From JAPOUP01 sp965203255 (lineage in GTDB: Bacteria; Pseudomonadota; Alphaproteobacteria; Rhodobacterales; Rhodobacteraceae), in contig OZ241882.1 of the NCBI GenBank assembly GCA_965203255.1, forward strand, positions 5,022,001 to 5,086,000: a stretch of 64,000 bases of DNA. Direction: 5' to 3'. The notes under the pieces were generated by a model. It worked only from the letters and a program-made list of their open reading frames with translations. It was not told where the DNA came from and ran no database searches. Positions 43,556 to 54,200 of this stretch are shown here, in pieces. Position numbers and translations under genes: made by a program. The first letter of the stretch is position 1. Each line of letters starts with the position of its first letter.

Positions 43556-44141
43556 GATCAGCTTTTTTCTGCGCTATCCACCATGCCGTTTCCGATAGGG
43601 AAAGAACGCCGGGCATGAAAGGGCGAACGGGCTCGATGGCGAATATATCCGGCGGCTGGGCCTCGCAAGCAGAATCAAATGCGCACAATGCGCCGAATTG
43701 GTTGGCATTGGACCGGCTCGCGAGATGCATCCGTTTGCCAGTTGGCTACTGATAGGGGTACGTGGATTCCTTCTCCACTTCCATTCCAACTGGAAATTGC
43801 CTTCGGTCGGAGTCTGTGAGCATAGAGCCATTATGGCTGTTGCTCACTCGTCGAATTCCAAATTTATCGCGATTGGGATGGATGAAGATGCGTTGCCGCC
43901 TTTCTGGGCTGTCTGGACGACGGCCGACCACCCGAGACCGATAGATCTGGCGTCGTCAGTCATTGCGGAAGCGCGATGGAATGTTAGCTTGTTCATCAGC
44001 AGTCGCTCAGGCGACTCCGCTCTGCGGAGTCGCAGTATTCTATGCCAATCGGTGCTGCTGGTAGGCAGCGGTCCACTACTGGACGCGGTGTCGGTAGATC
44101 TTTGCAGTAATGGCAGTTCGTGGCAGCGGAAAGGTAGTTCA
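43556..44141. other. Spacer with nested hairpins; no gene
   Basis: Between cobQ and the membrane-protein gene. The downstream frame stays open to 43698 but the residues there are not protein-like. Alternative hairpins at 44001-44033 are listed separately. Confidence 0.45.
44001..44033 (+). promoter_or_regulatory. Mutually exclusive hairpins (attenuator-like)
   Basis: AGTCGC (44001-44006) can pair with GCGACT (44011-44016). The longer GCGACTCCGC (44011-44020) pairs perfectly with GCGGAGTCGC (44024-44033) over a 3-nt loop. Both use the same middle arm. It lies ~110 bp before the start of the next gene; no T-run follows. Confidence 0.4.
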
Positions 44142-44711
44142 GTGAATACACCTGCGCATCTAATCTTCGGCATGGCAGCTTTCGGACGTCCAGGCCAACG
44201 GAACGTCACAACTGCGGCAGTTGCCGGTGCCTTCGCGCCTGACGCATCCCTTTATGCGATGGTTGGTGTCTCCGTTTTCGTCCTCGGCATTCCAGTCGAC
44301 ACGGTCTTTCGGGAACTGTACTACTCTGACGCATGGCAGCGAGTCTTTGCCGTCGACAACAGCTTCGTCTTTTGGGGAATGCCGCTGATGGTCGCGTTAT
44401 GGCGACGTTGGCAGGCGCTGTTTGCTTTCACAGGATCCGGCCTCCTTCATTTGGCGTTCGATTTTCCCCTACATGGCCACGACGCAAGGATGCACTTCTG
44501 GCCAATATCGAATTGGGTGTTCGAAAGCCCGTTGAGCTATTGGGACAGCAGCAGTTGGGCCCATGTTGTCGGACCCATCGAACTGGGTGTCTCGATGGTT
44601 CTCTGCGGATTCCTGCTTGTCCGGTTCAACTCGTGGATTACGCGCCTTGGGATCGTCGTACTGGCGTTGGCACAACTGTCCACAAGCGGAATCTGGCATT
44701 TTGTCTTCTAG
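44142..44711 (+). CDS. Multi-pass membrane protein ('cobalamin biosynthesis CobQ'-annotated family)
   Basis: 189 residues from a GTG with AAAGG 8 bases upstream. It begins VNTPAHLIFGMAAFG and has APDASLYAMVGVSVFVLG, DNSFVFWGMPLMVALW and LLHLAFDFPLHGHDARMHFWP, the His/Asp-rich signature of a small alphaproteobacterial integral membrane family often mis-named CobQ. About five hydrophobic helices. The HxxxD/HGHDAxMHFWP motif suggests metal binding, like YdjM-type proteins. Function unknown; it is unrelated in sequence to real CobQ next door. Confidence 0.8.
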   Translation: MNTPAHLIFGMAAFGRPGQRNVTTAAVAGAFAPDASLYAMVGVSVFVLGIPVDTVFRELYYSDAWQRVFAVDNSFVFWGMPLMVALWRRWQALFAFTGSGLLHLAFDFPLHGHDARMHFWPISNWVFESPLSYWDSSSWAHVVGPIELGVSMVLCGFLLVRFNSWITRLGIVVLALAQLSTSGIWHFVF

Positions 44712-44765
44712 ATCGACCAACGACCGCCCTTTTACGGGTAGCGTGTCGACCGCAGTTCCACTTTC

Positions 44766-45101
44766 CTAAGCGGCTTCAGGCTGCTGTGCCGCAGCCTTGC
44801 GGCGTTCGCTCTCCTCTCGGCTAAGGGCCACCGACGTACGAATCCCTTTTTCCACGAATTTCATCAAGCCTTTCACTACTGGCTCGTTTGGATCGAGTCC
44901 TGCGCAGGAGAGCACTTCGCGCCCGTCACGCGACCTTGCCCAGCGCGCAATCTGCTCCGGACCGTTTCCGTATTTCTTGTCATCTGCGATCGCGTCATCC
45001 AGCGCTGCTAGAACCACCGCCGCAAAAAGCTTGCGCGAGCGCTGGCCTTGTTCGAAATTGAATGCCGTACCGTCAACGGAGTCACTCATTTCACGTCCCA
45101 T
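44766..45101 (-). CDS. DUF6280-like conserved small protein
   Basis: 111 residues (107 if it starts at MSDSVDG, 45089). The sequence GTAFNFEQGQRSRKLFAAVV, then LAALDDAIADDKKYGNGPEQ and ARWARSRDGREVLSCAGLDPNE, is a strongly conserved Rhodobacterales hypothetical. Mostly helical, cytoplasmic, function unknown. AAAGGAACT directly precedes the first ATG. It is divergent from efp across ~190 bp. Confidence 0.75.
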   Translation of the reverse strand: MGREMSDSVDGTAFNFEQGQRSRKLFAAVVLAALDDAIADDKKYGNGPEQIARWARSRDGREVLSCAGLDPNEPVVKGLMKFVEKGIRTSVALSREESERRKAAAQQPEAA

Positions 45102-45293
45102 AGTTCCTTTCTTCGTGCAGCGGACAATATGGCAGCATTGAGCGATTCCGGGCTTCCGATTTGGAATAGCTGATATGCAAAATTTGCATACGTGCCCGAG
45201 TCACTCGAGTATCCCTGACGCCTTGTTCGCCGATTACGACATGTATATATAGCATCCCGACATCCGATCAAGTCAACGAAACGGATCGATACT

Positions 45294-45857
45294 ATGCCGA
45301 AAATCAATGGAAACGAGATTCGTCCCGGAAATGTACTTGAACATAATGGCGGACTTTGGACCGCCGTGAAGGTTGAACATGTCAAGCCGGGGAAAGGTGG
45401 CGCCTTTGCGCAGGTCGAGCTGCGCAACCTTCGAAACGGCTCGAAACTCAACGAGAGGTTTCGCAGTGCCGACAGGGTTGAACGCGTCCGCCTCGAACAG
45501 AAGGACCAGCAGTTCCTCTACGAGACCGGCGAAACACTTGTGTTCATGGACAGCGACTCCTTTGAACAGATTGAACTTCCCGTGGGGATTCTCGGCGACC
45601 GCCGTCCATTTCTTCAGGATGGAATGACGGTCCAGATCGAATATTACGGGCAGGAGGCATTGAACGCCAAACTGCCGCAGAAGGTGACCTGCACGATTGT
45701 GGAGACCGAGCCAGCGGTAAAGGGACAGACCGCTGCCAACTCCTTCAAGCCCGCAGTTCTGGACAACGGCATCCGCGTCATGGTTCCGCCGTTTGTTGGA
45801 GTCGACGAAAAAATCGTGGTCAACACCGAAACAATGGAATACGCCGAAAGGGCCTGA
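45294..45857 (+). CDS. efp: Elongation factor P
   Basis: 187 residues with the three OB-like domains of EF-P. It relieves ribosomes stalled at polyproline. The KOW-like N-terminal domain carries VKPGKGGAFAQVELRNL, where the loop Lys is usually modified by lysylation. The C-terminal signature region is NSFKPAVLDNGIRVMVPPFVGVDEKIVVNTETMEY. Convergent with ygfZ. Confidence 0.97.
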   Translation: MPKINGNEIRPGNVLEHNGGLWTAVKVEHVKPGKGGAFAQVELRNLRNGSKLNERFRSADRVERVRLEQKDQQFLYETGETLVFMDSDSFEQIELPVGILGDRRPFLQDGMTVQIEYYGQEALNAKLPQKVTCTIVETEPAVKGQTAANSFKPAVLDNGIRVMVPPFVGVDEKIVVNTETMEYAERA

Positions 45858-45869
45858 TTTTGGCGACCG

Positions 45870-46625
45870 CTATTGATCGAGGCGCACCACGGCGTTACCT
45901 GCCGTCATGTCGCCTAGGGCCCGGTCGAACCGCAGGTGCGCGAGCCCCCGGCCACCCGATTGGGTGAAGAGAGTACCCGCTGGCTTCCCGTCGGCGCGGA
46001 TCTCGGTTCCTTCGGGAGCGCTTCCCTCGACCCTGACAGAGGCAAGTCCCTTGCGAAGGTTCGCTTTGTGCTTCATCCGAGCGGTCACCTCCTGACCGAC
46101 ATAACAGCCCTTGGCAAAATCGACACCGTTCAAACGCTCGAAGTCCGCTTCGAGAATGAATGAACCGTTGGGGATCAATTCAATGCCCGATTCGGGTACA
46201 CGTGCCGCGACGCGCCGTGCGTCCCAGTCGAACCTGGTCAATTCGATGTCCAGAGCACCGTAGTGGCGCCAGCCAAGGCTGCGGTCCCGAGGGTCCTGGA
46301 AACTCCCGGCCGGTCCATCCCCGAGCCCGCGAAAGATCGGAGTGTCGGAAGTCGCTACCGTGACGTCCGCACGCAACCTGTACATGCTGAGACGATGCGA
46401 TAGTCCTTCAGCCAGACTTTCCTTGACGTCCAGCAGGACCGCCTCGTCGGCTGGAACCAGAAAGAAGTCCGCAAGATATTTCCCTTGTGGCGTCAGAAGC
46501 GCGGCGTACACCAGACCGTCAGCGAGTTTCCGAACGTCGTTTGTGACCAGTCCCTGAAGAAACCGCTCCCTGTCCGCCCCTTCAACGCGAAGCAATTGCC
46601 TGTCCAGGCATCTCTCACCCTTCAT
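45870..46625 (-). CDS. ygfZ: Folate-binding protein YgfZ (iron-sulphur cluster repair)
   Basis: 251 residues, GcvT-like. The signature K-G-C-Y-x-G-Q-E appears as FAKGCYVGQEVTARMKHK with its conserved Cys. FLQGLVTNDVRKL and the TPQGKYLADFFLV block fit the tetrahydrofolate-binding fold. It supports assembly or repair of Fe-S enzymes. Start 46625 follows AAAGGAA by 7 bases; the frame reaches 46652. Confidence 0.92.
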   Translation of the reverse strand: MKGERCLDRQLLRVEGADRERFLQGLVTNDVRKLADGLVYAALLTPQGKYLADFFLVPADEAVLLDVKESLAEGLSHRLSMYRLRADVTVATSDTPIFRGLGDGPAGSFQDPRDRSLGWRHYGALDIELTRFDWDARRVAARVPESGIELIPNGSFILEADFERLNGVDFAKGCYVGQEVTARMKHKANLRKGLASVRVEGSAPEGTEIRADGKPAGTLFTQSGGRGLAHLRFDRALGDMTAGNAVVRLDQ

Positions 46626-46885
46626 TCCCAGGTTCCTTTCTGGCCAACACATGCAATATAGGGAAACTCTGTGTCAGGGAAACCTTCCGTAACCGTCTTC
46701 GAAGTATTGGGTGCGGGCACATGATGGTGGCCGCGATTGTCATTCGCATAGGGAGAAATTCCACTGTCGTTCGACGGGCAGAGCGTTAACCCATATGCCA
46801 GTGAGTCTGGGTTTCAGATGGCTTTGCTTGGCAAATGCCAGCGCCAGGTTTACCGAACGCAAGTGCGGTCTAGTGGGAGAATGGT

Positions 46886-47569
46886 GTGCGCGCACCCTTG
46901 TCAATTATAGTCCCAACGCTCAATTCAGGAAATGAATTGCCATCGACCCTCGCTTCGCTCGGCGTTGGCCTTCAGGCTGGGCTGGTACGTGAGCTGGTGG
47001 TGAGTGACGGTGGTTCGGAAGATGCCACCCGATTCATCGCTGATTCTGCAGGGGCTGTGCTCGTAACAGGTCCAGCGAGCCGTGGAGGACAGCTTAAGCG
47101 CGGAGCTGCCGTTTCCGGCGGCGAGTGGCTGCTGTTCCTCCATGCGGATACCTGGCTGGATGACTGCTGGCCAGACGCCATCATAGCCCATATGCACAGC
47201 TTTCCGGAATCGGCGGGGTACTTCCACCTTGCCTTTCGCTCAGGAGGCTTGGTGCCAAGGCTTGTCTCTGGTTGGGCCAATATCCGATCACGGGCGTTCG
47301 ATCTGCCATACGGTGATCAAGGCCTGCTGGTTTCGCGGGAACTGTATATGGATATAGGCGGATTCACCGATATCCCGCTGATGGAGGATATCGCGGCAGC
47401 CCGTGCTCTGCGGGGGCGTCTCCGGGCGTTGCCGGCCAAGGCCTGGACAAGTGCTGAGCGCTATGTTCAACGGGGATGGTTTCGGCAGGGGAGCCGCAAT
47501 CTAGGCATACTGGTCCGGTATCTGCTTGGGGCGGATCCAGAACGGCTCCGACGCACCTATCTTAGGTAG
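46886..47569 (+). CDS. TIGR04283-type family 2 glycosyltransferase
   Basis: 227 residues from a GTG. GT-A fold: LSIIVPTLNSGNELPSTLASL, then ELVVSDGGSEDATRFIA, and the DxD-like HADTWLDDCWPDAI. PRLVSGWANIRSRAFDLPYGDQG and GGFTDIPLMEDI are hallmarks of the TIGR04283 family, often next to TIGR04282-type partners (absent here). Substrate unknown. The start lacks a clear ribosome-binding site. Convergent with the ABC exporter at 47607. Confidence 0.88.
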   Translation: MRAPLSIIVPTLNSGNELPSTLASLGVGLQAGLVRELVVSDGGSEDATRFIADSAGAVLVTGPASRGGQLKRGAAVSGGEWLLFLHADTWLDDCWPDAIIAHMHSFPESAGYFHLAFRSGGLVPRLVSGWANIRSRAFDLPYGDQGLLVSRELYMDIGGFTDIPLMEDIAAARALRGRLRALPAKAWTSAERYVQRGWFRQGSRNLGILVRYLLGADPERLRRTYLR

Positions 47570-47606
47570 ACCGGATTCGAATTTCGGATGCTGACACCTG
47601 TCCAGT

Positions 47607-49460
47607 TCATCTGCGCTTTTCGAACTGAAGCCAGTATAGGTGCGCATAAATACCCTCGCGACTGATCAGTTCGTCATGTGTGCCCTCGTCTACGACCTGT
47701 CCCTCGTCCATAACCACGATCCTGTCGGCCGAACGAATCGTTGTCATGCGGTGGGCGATTACGAGTGTTGTCCGTCCCGCGCTCAACCGTTCCAGCGCTT
47801 CCTGAACCAGTGCTTCGGACTGCGCGTCCAGGGCGGAAGTCGCCTCGTCAAGCAACAGGAATGGCGTGTTTCGGTGGAGTGCTCGCGCAATGGCCACTCT
47901 TTGCCTTTGTCCGCCCGAAAGTTCGGCTCCACGCGTACCAGCTCGCGTAGCGACCCCATCCTTCATTTTATCAATGAATTCAGTAACATGAGCGGCGTCC
48001 AATGTCTCTTTCAACTGCGGGCTGTCGCGGTCAAGTACAATGTTGTCGTGGATTGATTCGTCAAACAGATGGGCATCCTGGGTCACCACAGAGAACAGCC
48101 CGCGCAGGTACCGGAGATCCAACTGTCTGATGTCCGTGCCACCTATGGTAACATGGCCTGCCTGTGGGTCCGCCAATCTGGTAAGTGTTCGGAAGACCGT
48201 ACTCTTGCCCGCGCCCGATACCCCAACTAGCGCGGTAGTCTTGCCGGCTTCGGCGCGGAAGGTCGTGCCGCGCAGGACCGGCTGGTCACCATACGCGAAT
48301 TCAACGTCCTTCAGTGCCAGGTCCGCAGCTTCTGGCGGAGTCGCAAGTCTCGCCGGGGACGTGGGTGACATGATCGTCGGACGCTCATCGAATGCCTGGT
48401 GGAGTCGTTTCAGCGATGTATGTGCGGTCACCCATTGCCCCGAAACGTTTCCGACCCGTCTAAGTGGCTCGAATACCAGACCCATTGCGGTGAAAAACGA
48501 CATGAACTCGCCGATTGTCTTCTCTCCGCCAATGATCTGTAGTCCACCATAAACCAGGACGCCGAAAAAACCGATTCCGGCCACGATGTCGGTTATCGCT
48601 GGAATTCCTGCCCGTCCAAGTTCGGACTGCACCTCTTCCTTGACATACAGATCGAGATCGTCGGAGTAGCGCGTCGAGCGGTGACCCTCGATGTTGTTGA
48701 GCTTGATCGTATCAATTCCATGAAGGGTTTCGTTGAGCCGCTCCGCCAGTGTTTCCGCTGCATTCCGTGCTCGCCCGGTTCGCTTTTCCACCTTCCTGTG
48801 CAGTCGCTTTACAGGCCAAAGCAGGGCTGGCACAGCCGCGACGGCAATGACCGTCCATATCCAGTCGATGGAAATCGCCACTGCGAAGAGAGCGATTAGG
48901 GCTACTACGTCCCGGCCGATCGTCGAAAGGAGCATTGGTAGCTTGCTGGAGAGGATCTCCGTGTCACCCCGCACCAGTTCACTCAGCTTTCCGGGCGACC
49001 GCTTCTGGAAGTACGCGCTGTCGAGGCTCAACATGTGTCGCAGGATGTTCGCCCTAAGCGAGGCGGTGATTCGCTGGCTTACGGTGGTCATCAATACCCG
49101 GCTGCCGAAGCCGGCTGCGGCTCGGACCAGAAAAATGCAGAACACCGCGGTGGCCACCCAGCCGACGGCGCCACGGTTGCCCGCGACAAAGACCTGATCA
49201 AACATGGGTCTTACGATCCAGCTCAGGAATCCGAGCATTGCGCCTTCGACCGCAAGAAGAATGACAGCGGCGAAAAACCGGCGGGTGTGCTGCCGCAGGT
49301 AATTCTTCCAGAGCCATGACCAGGATTCCAGCGATTCCCTCGAATTTCCCCGGACTGGCTGAAAAACCAGCAGGGATGTCAGGTGTCGGAACCAGCGATG
49401 CAATGATTCACTCCCCGCCCGAAAACCGATTCGTGCGATCGGGCCAGATTTGCCGTCCAT
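47607..49460 (-). CDS. ABC exporter (MsbA-like, fused membrane and ATPase domains)
   Basis: 617 residues. Six helices in residues ~60-340 (FFAAVILLAVEGAMLGFLSW; FGVLVYGGLQII) and an ATPase with Walker A GVSGAGKST, signature LSGGQRQRVAIARAL and Walker B FLLLDEAT. H-loop HRMTTI. It could flip lipid A or other lipids as MsbA does, or export a small molecule; adjacent genes do not decide. The first ~40 residues are an N-terminal extension, so a later start is possible. Confidence 0.92.
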   Translation of the reverse strand: MDGKSGPIARIGFRAGSESLHRWFRHLTSLLVFQPVRGNSRESLESWSWLWKNYLRQHTRRFFAAVILLAVEGAMLGFLSWIVRPMFDQVFVAGNRGAVGWVATAVFCIFLVRAAAGFGSRVLMTTVSQRITASLRANILRHMLSLDSAYFQKRSPGKLSELVRGDTEILSSKLPMLLSTIGRDVVALIALFAVAISIDWIWTVIAVAAVPALLWPVKRLHRKVEKRTGRARNAAETLAERLNETLHGIDTIKLNNIEGHRSTRYSDDLDLYVKEEVQSELGRAGIPAITDIVAGIGFFGVLVYGGLQIIGGEKTIGEFMSFFTAMGLVFEPLRRVGNVSGQWVTAHTSLKRLHQAFDERPTIMSPTSPARLATPPEAADLALKDVEFAYGDQPVLRGTTFRAEAGKTTALVGVSGAGKSTVFRTLTRLADPQAGHVTIGGTDIRQLDLRYLRGLFSVVTQDAHLFDESIHDNIVLDRDSPQLKETLDAAHVTEFIDKMKDGVATRAGTRGAELSGGQRQRVAIARALHRNTPFLLLDEATSALDAQSEALVQEALERLSAGRTTLVIAHRMTTIRSADRIVVMDEGQVVDEGTHDELISREGIYAHLYWLQFEKRR

Positions 49461-49822
49461 TCCGGTCTTTTGGAAAAGTGATCGAAGACATACACGGATC
49501 GGAAGTGACCAACGCGGACCGCGGATCTATGACCAACAGATAGACAAGGGCACGACGTTGTTCAGAAACGGATATAAGGGGTCCGCACTGTCGGAATTGC
49601 GCGCATCCCGGCTTGGGGATGGAAGCGGCTGGACCGGGAATCCACATATGGAGTTGAGCGGGGCCTGCGATTGCGGCAAGGGACTCGGTGCGTGGGCCAT
49701 GTCGTTTCCGCTGAAGGAATTTTCCTGACTTACATAGTTTCGAAGGAAGTGGCAAGAGAGCCAGAACAGGTCTGAGCAATCTGAGGCCCAGTCTTCACGC
49801 CAGTGTCCAAGGAGACCGTTTT
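49461..49822. other. Spacer; no gene recognised
   Basis: 362 bp between divergent ABC exporter and aminotransferase genes. Probably promoters for both; no repeat or hairpin stood out. Confidence 0.4.
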
Positions 49823-51028
49823 ATGACGCTCACGCAGGGTCGCCACTATCTTGCAATTCCAGGACCGTCGGTCATGCCCGATAGGGTATTGCAGGCAATG
49901 CACCGGCCTGCGCCCAATATCTACGAGGGCGAGCTTGTCGAACTGACGGAAAGTCTGATTGGCGACCTGAAGTCAGTTGCCCGCACCGAGAGTGACCTAG
50001 CCATCTACATCGCCAACGGACATGGTGCATGGGAGGCAGCGATAGCCAATACCCATTCGCGTGGAGACCGTGCATTGGTGCTTGCATCTGGTCTGTTTGG
50101 GCTGGGTTGGGCGGAGATGGCTCGGCGGCTTGGTGTCGATTGCCGGATTGTCGACTTCGGGAGATCGTCGGACATTGACGTGACACGGGTCGAAGCGGAA
50201 CTGGCTGCGGATCGAGCCTACGGATTCAGGTCTGTGATCATGGTGCATACTGACACCTCTACGGGAGTCAGGAACGATGTTGCGGCAGTTCGAGCCGTTC
50301 TGGACCGAGTTGGGCATCCGGCAATCCTGTTGGTGGATTGTATCGCCTCGCTTGCCTGTGACCGGTTCGAAATGGACGCATGGGGAGCCGATGTCATGGT
50401 CGCCGGTAGCCAGAAAGGGCTGATGACGCCGCCCGGCGTGGCGTTCGTCTATTTTGGTCCAAGGGCGGCCGAAGCCCGCGACCGGGCTGACTGCACCAGC
50501 GCCTATTGGGATTGGAGACCTCGGGCAAACCCAATGGAATTCTACCAGCATTTTGGCGGAACTGCGCCAACACATCACCTGTTCGGCCTACGGGCCGCTG
50601 TCGATATGATCCTGGAGGAGGGGATCGAGAACGTCTGGGCGCGACACGAGAGGTTGGCGCGAGCGATTTGGGCAGCGTTTGATTCCTGGTCGGTGGAAGG
50701 CCCCATGAAACTGAACATCGATTGCCCCGAAAAACGGTCCTGCGCAGTGACGAGCGTCCGCATAGGTGCGCCCCACGGCGCTCACCTGCGTAAGTGGTTG
50801 TCCGAAAACGCGGGAGTGACGCTTGGCATTGGACTGGGCATGGCCGAGCCCGATGATCCGGAGGGGCTGGGATTCTTCCGTTTGGGTCACATGGGCCATG
50901 TGAATGCGCACATGGTTCTCGGTCTTCTTGGTACTGTTGAGGCTGGTCTGGCGGCTCTCGGGATTCCACATGGCAAAGGCGCACTTGCGGCCGCAGCCAG
51001 AATTTGCGCTGAAGTCGGACCCGATTGA
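49823..51028 (+). CDS. Class V aminotransferase (alanine/serine/aspartate-glyoxylate type)
   Basis: 401 residues. The PLP-lysine lies in MVAGSQKGLMTPPGVAFVY; IPGPSVMPDRVLQAM and LVDCIASLACDRFEMDAWG are family blocks, with AYWDWRPRANPMEFYQHFGGTAPTH near the substrate site. It transfers an amino group to glyoxylate; BhcA (aspartate-glyoxylate) and serine-glyoxylate enzymes are the closest in style. No bhcBCD genes follow, so the beta-hydroxyaspartate cycle cannot be inferred. AAGGAGACC precedes the ATG. Confidence 0.88.
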   Translation: MTLTQGRHYLAIPGPSVMPDRVLQAMHRPAPNIYEGELVELTESLIGDLKSVARTESDLAIYIANGHGAWEAAIANTHSRGDRALVLASGLFGLGWAEMARRLGVDCRIVDFGRSSDIDVTRVEAELAADRAYGFRSVIMVHTDTSTGVRNDVAAVRAVLDRVGHPAILLVDCIASLACDRFEMDAWGADVMVAGSQKGLMTPPGVAFVYFGPRAAEARDRADCTSAYWDWRPRANPMEFYQHFGGTAPTHHLFGLRAAVDMILEEGIENVWARHERLARAIWAAFDSWSVEGPMKLNIDCPEKRSCAVTSVRIGAPHGAHLRKWLSENAGVTLGIGLGMAEPDDPEGLGFFRLGHMGHVNAHMVLGLLGTVEAGLAALGIPHGKGALAAAARICAEVGPD

Positions 51029-51246
51029 CCTGCGCATGGGTCTGGTCACCGCAACCAATTGTGAAGCCTAAACTGTCGCGCCGTAATTTGGGAGCCTTGT
51101 TGATCAAGGGATGACGGAGGTGGTGAGTGGCTATGCTCGGCAGATGCAGGTGGGATGAATTCGCTGACTTGGCGGTTGGCGACCGATTGGGGTCAAGTTG
51201 CCCTTGATGACCGGGTAGCCGGGCCGGACCTGAGGAGAATTCGGAG

Positions 51247-54200
51247 TTACGAAATGTCCGACAGACGCAGCAGCGCTTCCTTCAGGGCCGCAGTTTCGTC
51301 TTTCCTGGTCTTTACCTTCTGACGGGTGTCTTCGACAACATTCTCCGGTGCTGATGTGACGAAGTTTGCGTTCGACAACCGCCCTTCCAATCCGGCAAGT
51401 TCCCGTTCAAGCTTGGTTAGGGATTTTTCCAGCCGGTCCTTTTCCGCGGTTACATCAATGATTCCGGATAGCGGAATGCAGAATCTGCCGCCTTCGACCG
51501 TGATCGCGATCGATCCCTTGGGAATTTCGCTGGCCTTCTGCAAGGTGTCCAGGCGCGCAAGCCTTTTGATGAGGCTCTCGTTATTGGCCCATGCTGTCCG
51601 TCCAGCCTGATCCAGTTCAAGCTGGATCATGGAAACATGGAGGCCTGCCGGGACATGCATCTGTGCGCGGGCGGAACGAATGGCTTCGATCAATGCGATT
51701 ACCCAGTTCATCTCACGGTCCGAATCCCTGTCGACGAGTTCGGACGCGTTGTAACAGGGCCAGTCAGCGTGAATGAGCGCCTTTGAACGAATGGCCGTAG
51801 TCTGCCACAGTTCTTCCGTTATGAATGGCATTATCGGATGCAGCAGAATCAGGCACTGATCCATGACCCAGCCCATGACGGCGCGGGTCAATTGTGACGT
51901 CTGTGGATATTCGCTGTTTAGAAGCGGTTTGGAGAACTCGACGTACCAGTCGCAGACCTTGCCCCAGACGAAGCCATGGATTGCGGTGGCGGCGTCGTTG
52001 AATCTATAGGCGGTCAGGGCCTGGTCGATCGCCTCCCGGACCTTCGCGGTCTCACCGACGATCCATCTATCGGCTGTGTGTAGCTGTCCAAGAAATGTGC
52101 TGAGAGATTCGGCCTCATGGCTGGATAGGGTGTCAGGGCCCTCCGCAGTATCGTCGCAATTCCGTTCTTTCCGCCGAATGCCGAGGTAGCTGGCGATGTT
52201 CGGATCGGAGACCATTTTCGCGCGGAAATCTATGGTGGCCGGGTCGTACGCGCCGTTCATTTCAGCGAAGCGAAGGGCATTCCAGAGTTTGGTGCCGAAA
52301 TTCCTGTAGCCGGCGACCCGCTCGGTCGAAAGCCTCAGATCACGCCCCATTGCGGCCATGGCAGCCAAAGTGAACCGTACCGCATCGGCGCCGTAGTCAT
52401 CGATCAGTTCCAGCGGATCCAGGACATTGCCAAGCGACTTCGACATCTTCTTGCCCTTAACATCGCGCACGAGCGCATGGACATAGACTGTGTCGAAAGG
52501 TCTGCGACCAACTACAGCAAACTGCATCATCATCATTCGGGCCACCCAGAAGAAGATGATGTCGAAGCCGGTCACAAGAACGTTGGTCGGAAAGTACTTT
52601 CGCAATGCGTCTGTATCGTTGGGCCAACCCAGCGTTCCAATGGGCCACAATCCCGACGAAAACCAGGTGTCCAGTACGTCTGGATCGCGCCAAATTGGAT
52701 AGACGGGCGCGGAAGACGCTTGGTCGGTAAGGCATGCTTCGAACATGCTGATGGCCTCATCACGGTCAGAAACCTCAACAACCCGCGCATGCGAGAGGGG
52801 TGCCGGAAGAGATTCAACCACATCATGGAATTGCGCTGAGACTGATTCGAAATCCACTGCACTGCGATGGGTCTCGCCCCGCTGCAGCAACGCCTTACGT
52901 GAGAGGATCCGGGAAAGGTCGGCTTCCCTGAGCGAACTGCTTTCATCAAGGTTCAGAGAGCCTTCGCCTGAGAGATCGAAGCCGTACCAAACTGGAATCT
53001 GATGGCCCCACCATAGCTGCCTCGATATGCACCAAGGTTCGATATTCTCCAGCCAATGGAAATAGACCTTTCTGTCCGCTTCCGGTAGGATGAGGGTCTC
53101 ACCGACGCGAACGGCCTCGATGGCCGGTCCGACAATCCTATCGGCATCGACGAACCATTGGTCGGTGAGCATCGGTTCGATGACTGTCTTGGACCTGTCG
53201 CCGATCGGCAGCATGATTGGCTTCGTTTCGACCATTGGAACGGTGTTGCCATCTGTGTCCAAAGACACCACCGCCAGACCTTCGTCGGTGATCTGTTGGA
53301 TCACTTTGTCGCGGGCTTCGTATCGGTCGAGGCCACGTAGGTCGTCGGGAACCAGATTGAGTGCGTCAGCTTCGGATTCGGATAGCGTCTGCTCGCCACG
53401 AGCGACCGAGAGAGCCACGGCAGCCGCCTCAGCATACGGAATTCCGTCTTCGCGCATCTGCGCTTTTGTGTCCATAAGACGGTAGCATGGAATGTCGGCG
53501 CGCTTCGCAACGGCATAGTCGTTGAAGTCGTGGGCACCGGTAATCTTGACGGCGCCTGATCCAAAACTGGGATCAGGATATTCATCGATGATAATCGGAA
53601 TGAGGCGTCGGTAGCCCTTCGGACCGACAGGGATCTCGCAAAGCTTGCCGACGATTGGGGCATAGCGTTCGTCGGAGGGATGAACCGCGACGGCTCCGTC
53701 GCCTAGCATGGTCTCGGGCCGAGTGGTCGCGATCGAGATATAGTTCCGTCGCTCTTCCAGAACGATATGTCCATCGTCGTCTTTCTCGACATAGAGATAT
53801 GTCTCGCCGCCTGCGAGCGGATACTTGAAATGCCACATATGGCCGGGCGTTTCGACGTTTTCGACCTCCAGATCCGAGATGGCTGTTTCGAAGTGAGGAT
53901 CCCAGTTCACCAACCGTTTGCCCCGGTAGATGAGGCCTTTTCGATACATGTCGACAAATACTCGGATGACCGCATCATGAAAATTCGGAGCGCCGGAATC
54001 TGCGTCTGGGTCGCCTGGGGCACCGCCCATGGTAAAGGCTTCCCGACTCCAGTCGCAGGATGCCCCAAGGCGCTTGAGTTGACCGATGATGTTACCTCGG
54101 GACCTGATCTTTTGCTGCCAGACCCTTTCAATGAATTTCTCGCGACCGAGTTGGCGGCGGTTGGCCTTGCTCTCTTTGGCTAATTCGCGCTCGACCACCA

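Noticed and set aside
43556..43700. A cobalamin riboswitch before cobQ
   Set aside because: No B12-box-like sequence or characteristic fold could be recognised upstream of the cobQ start.
49823..51028. Beta-hydroxyaspartate cycle marker BhcA
   Set aside because: The protein fits the family broadly, but no bhcB, bhcC or bhcD genes lie next to it.
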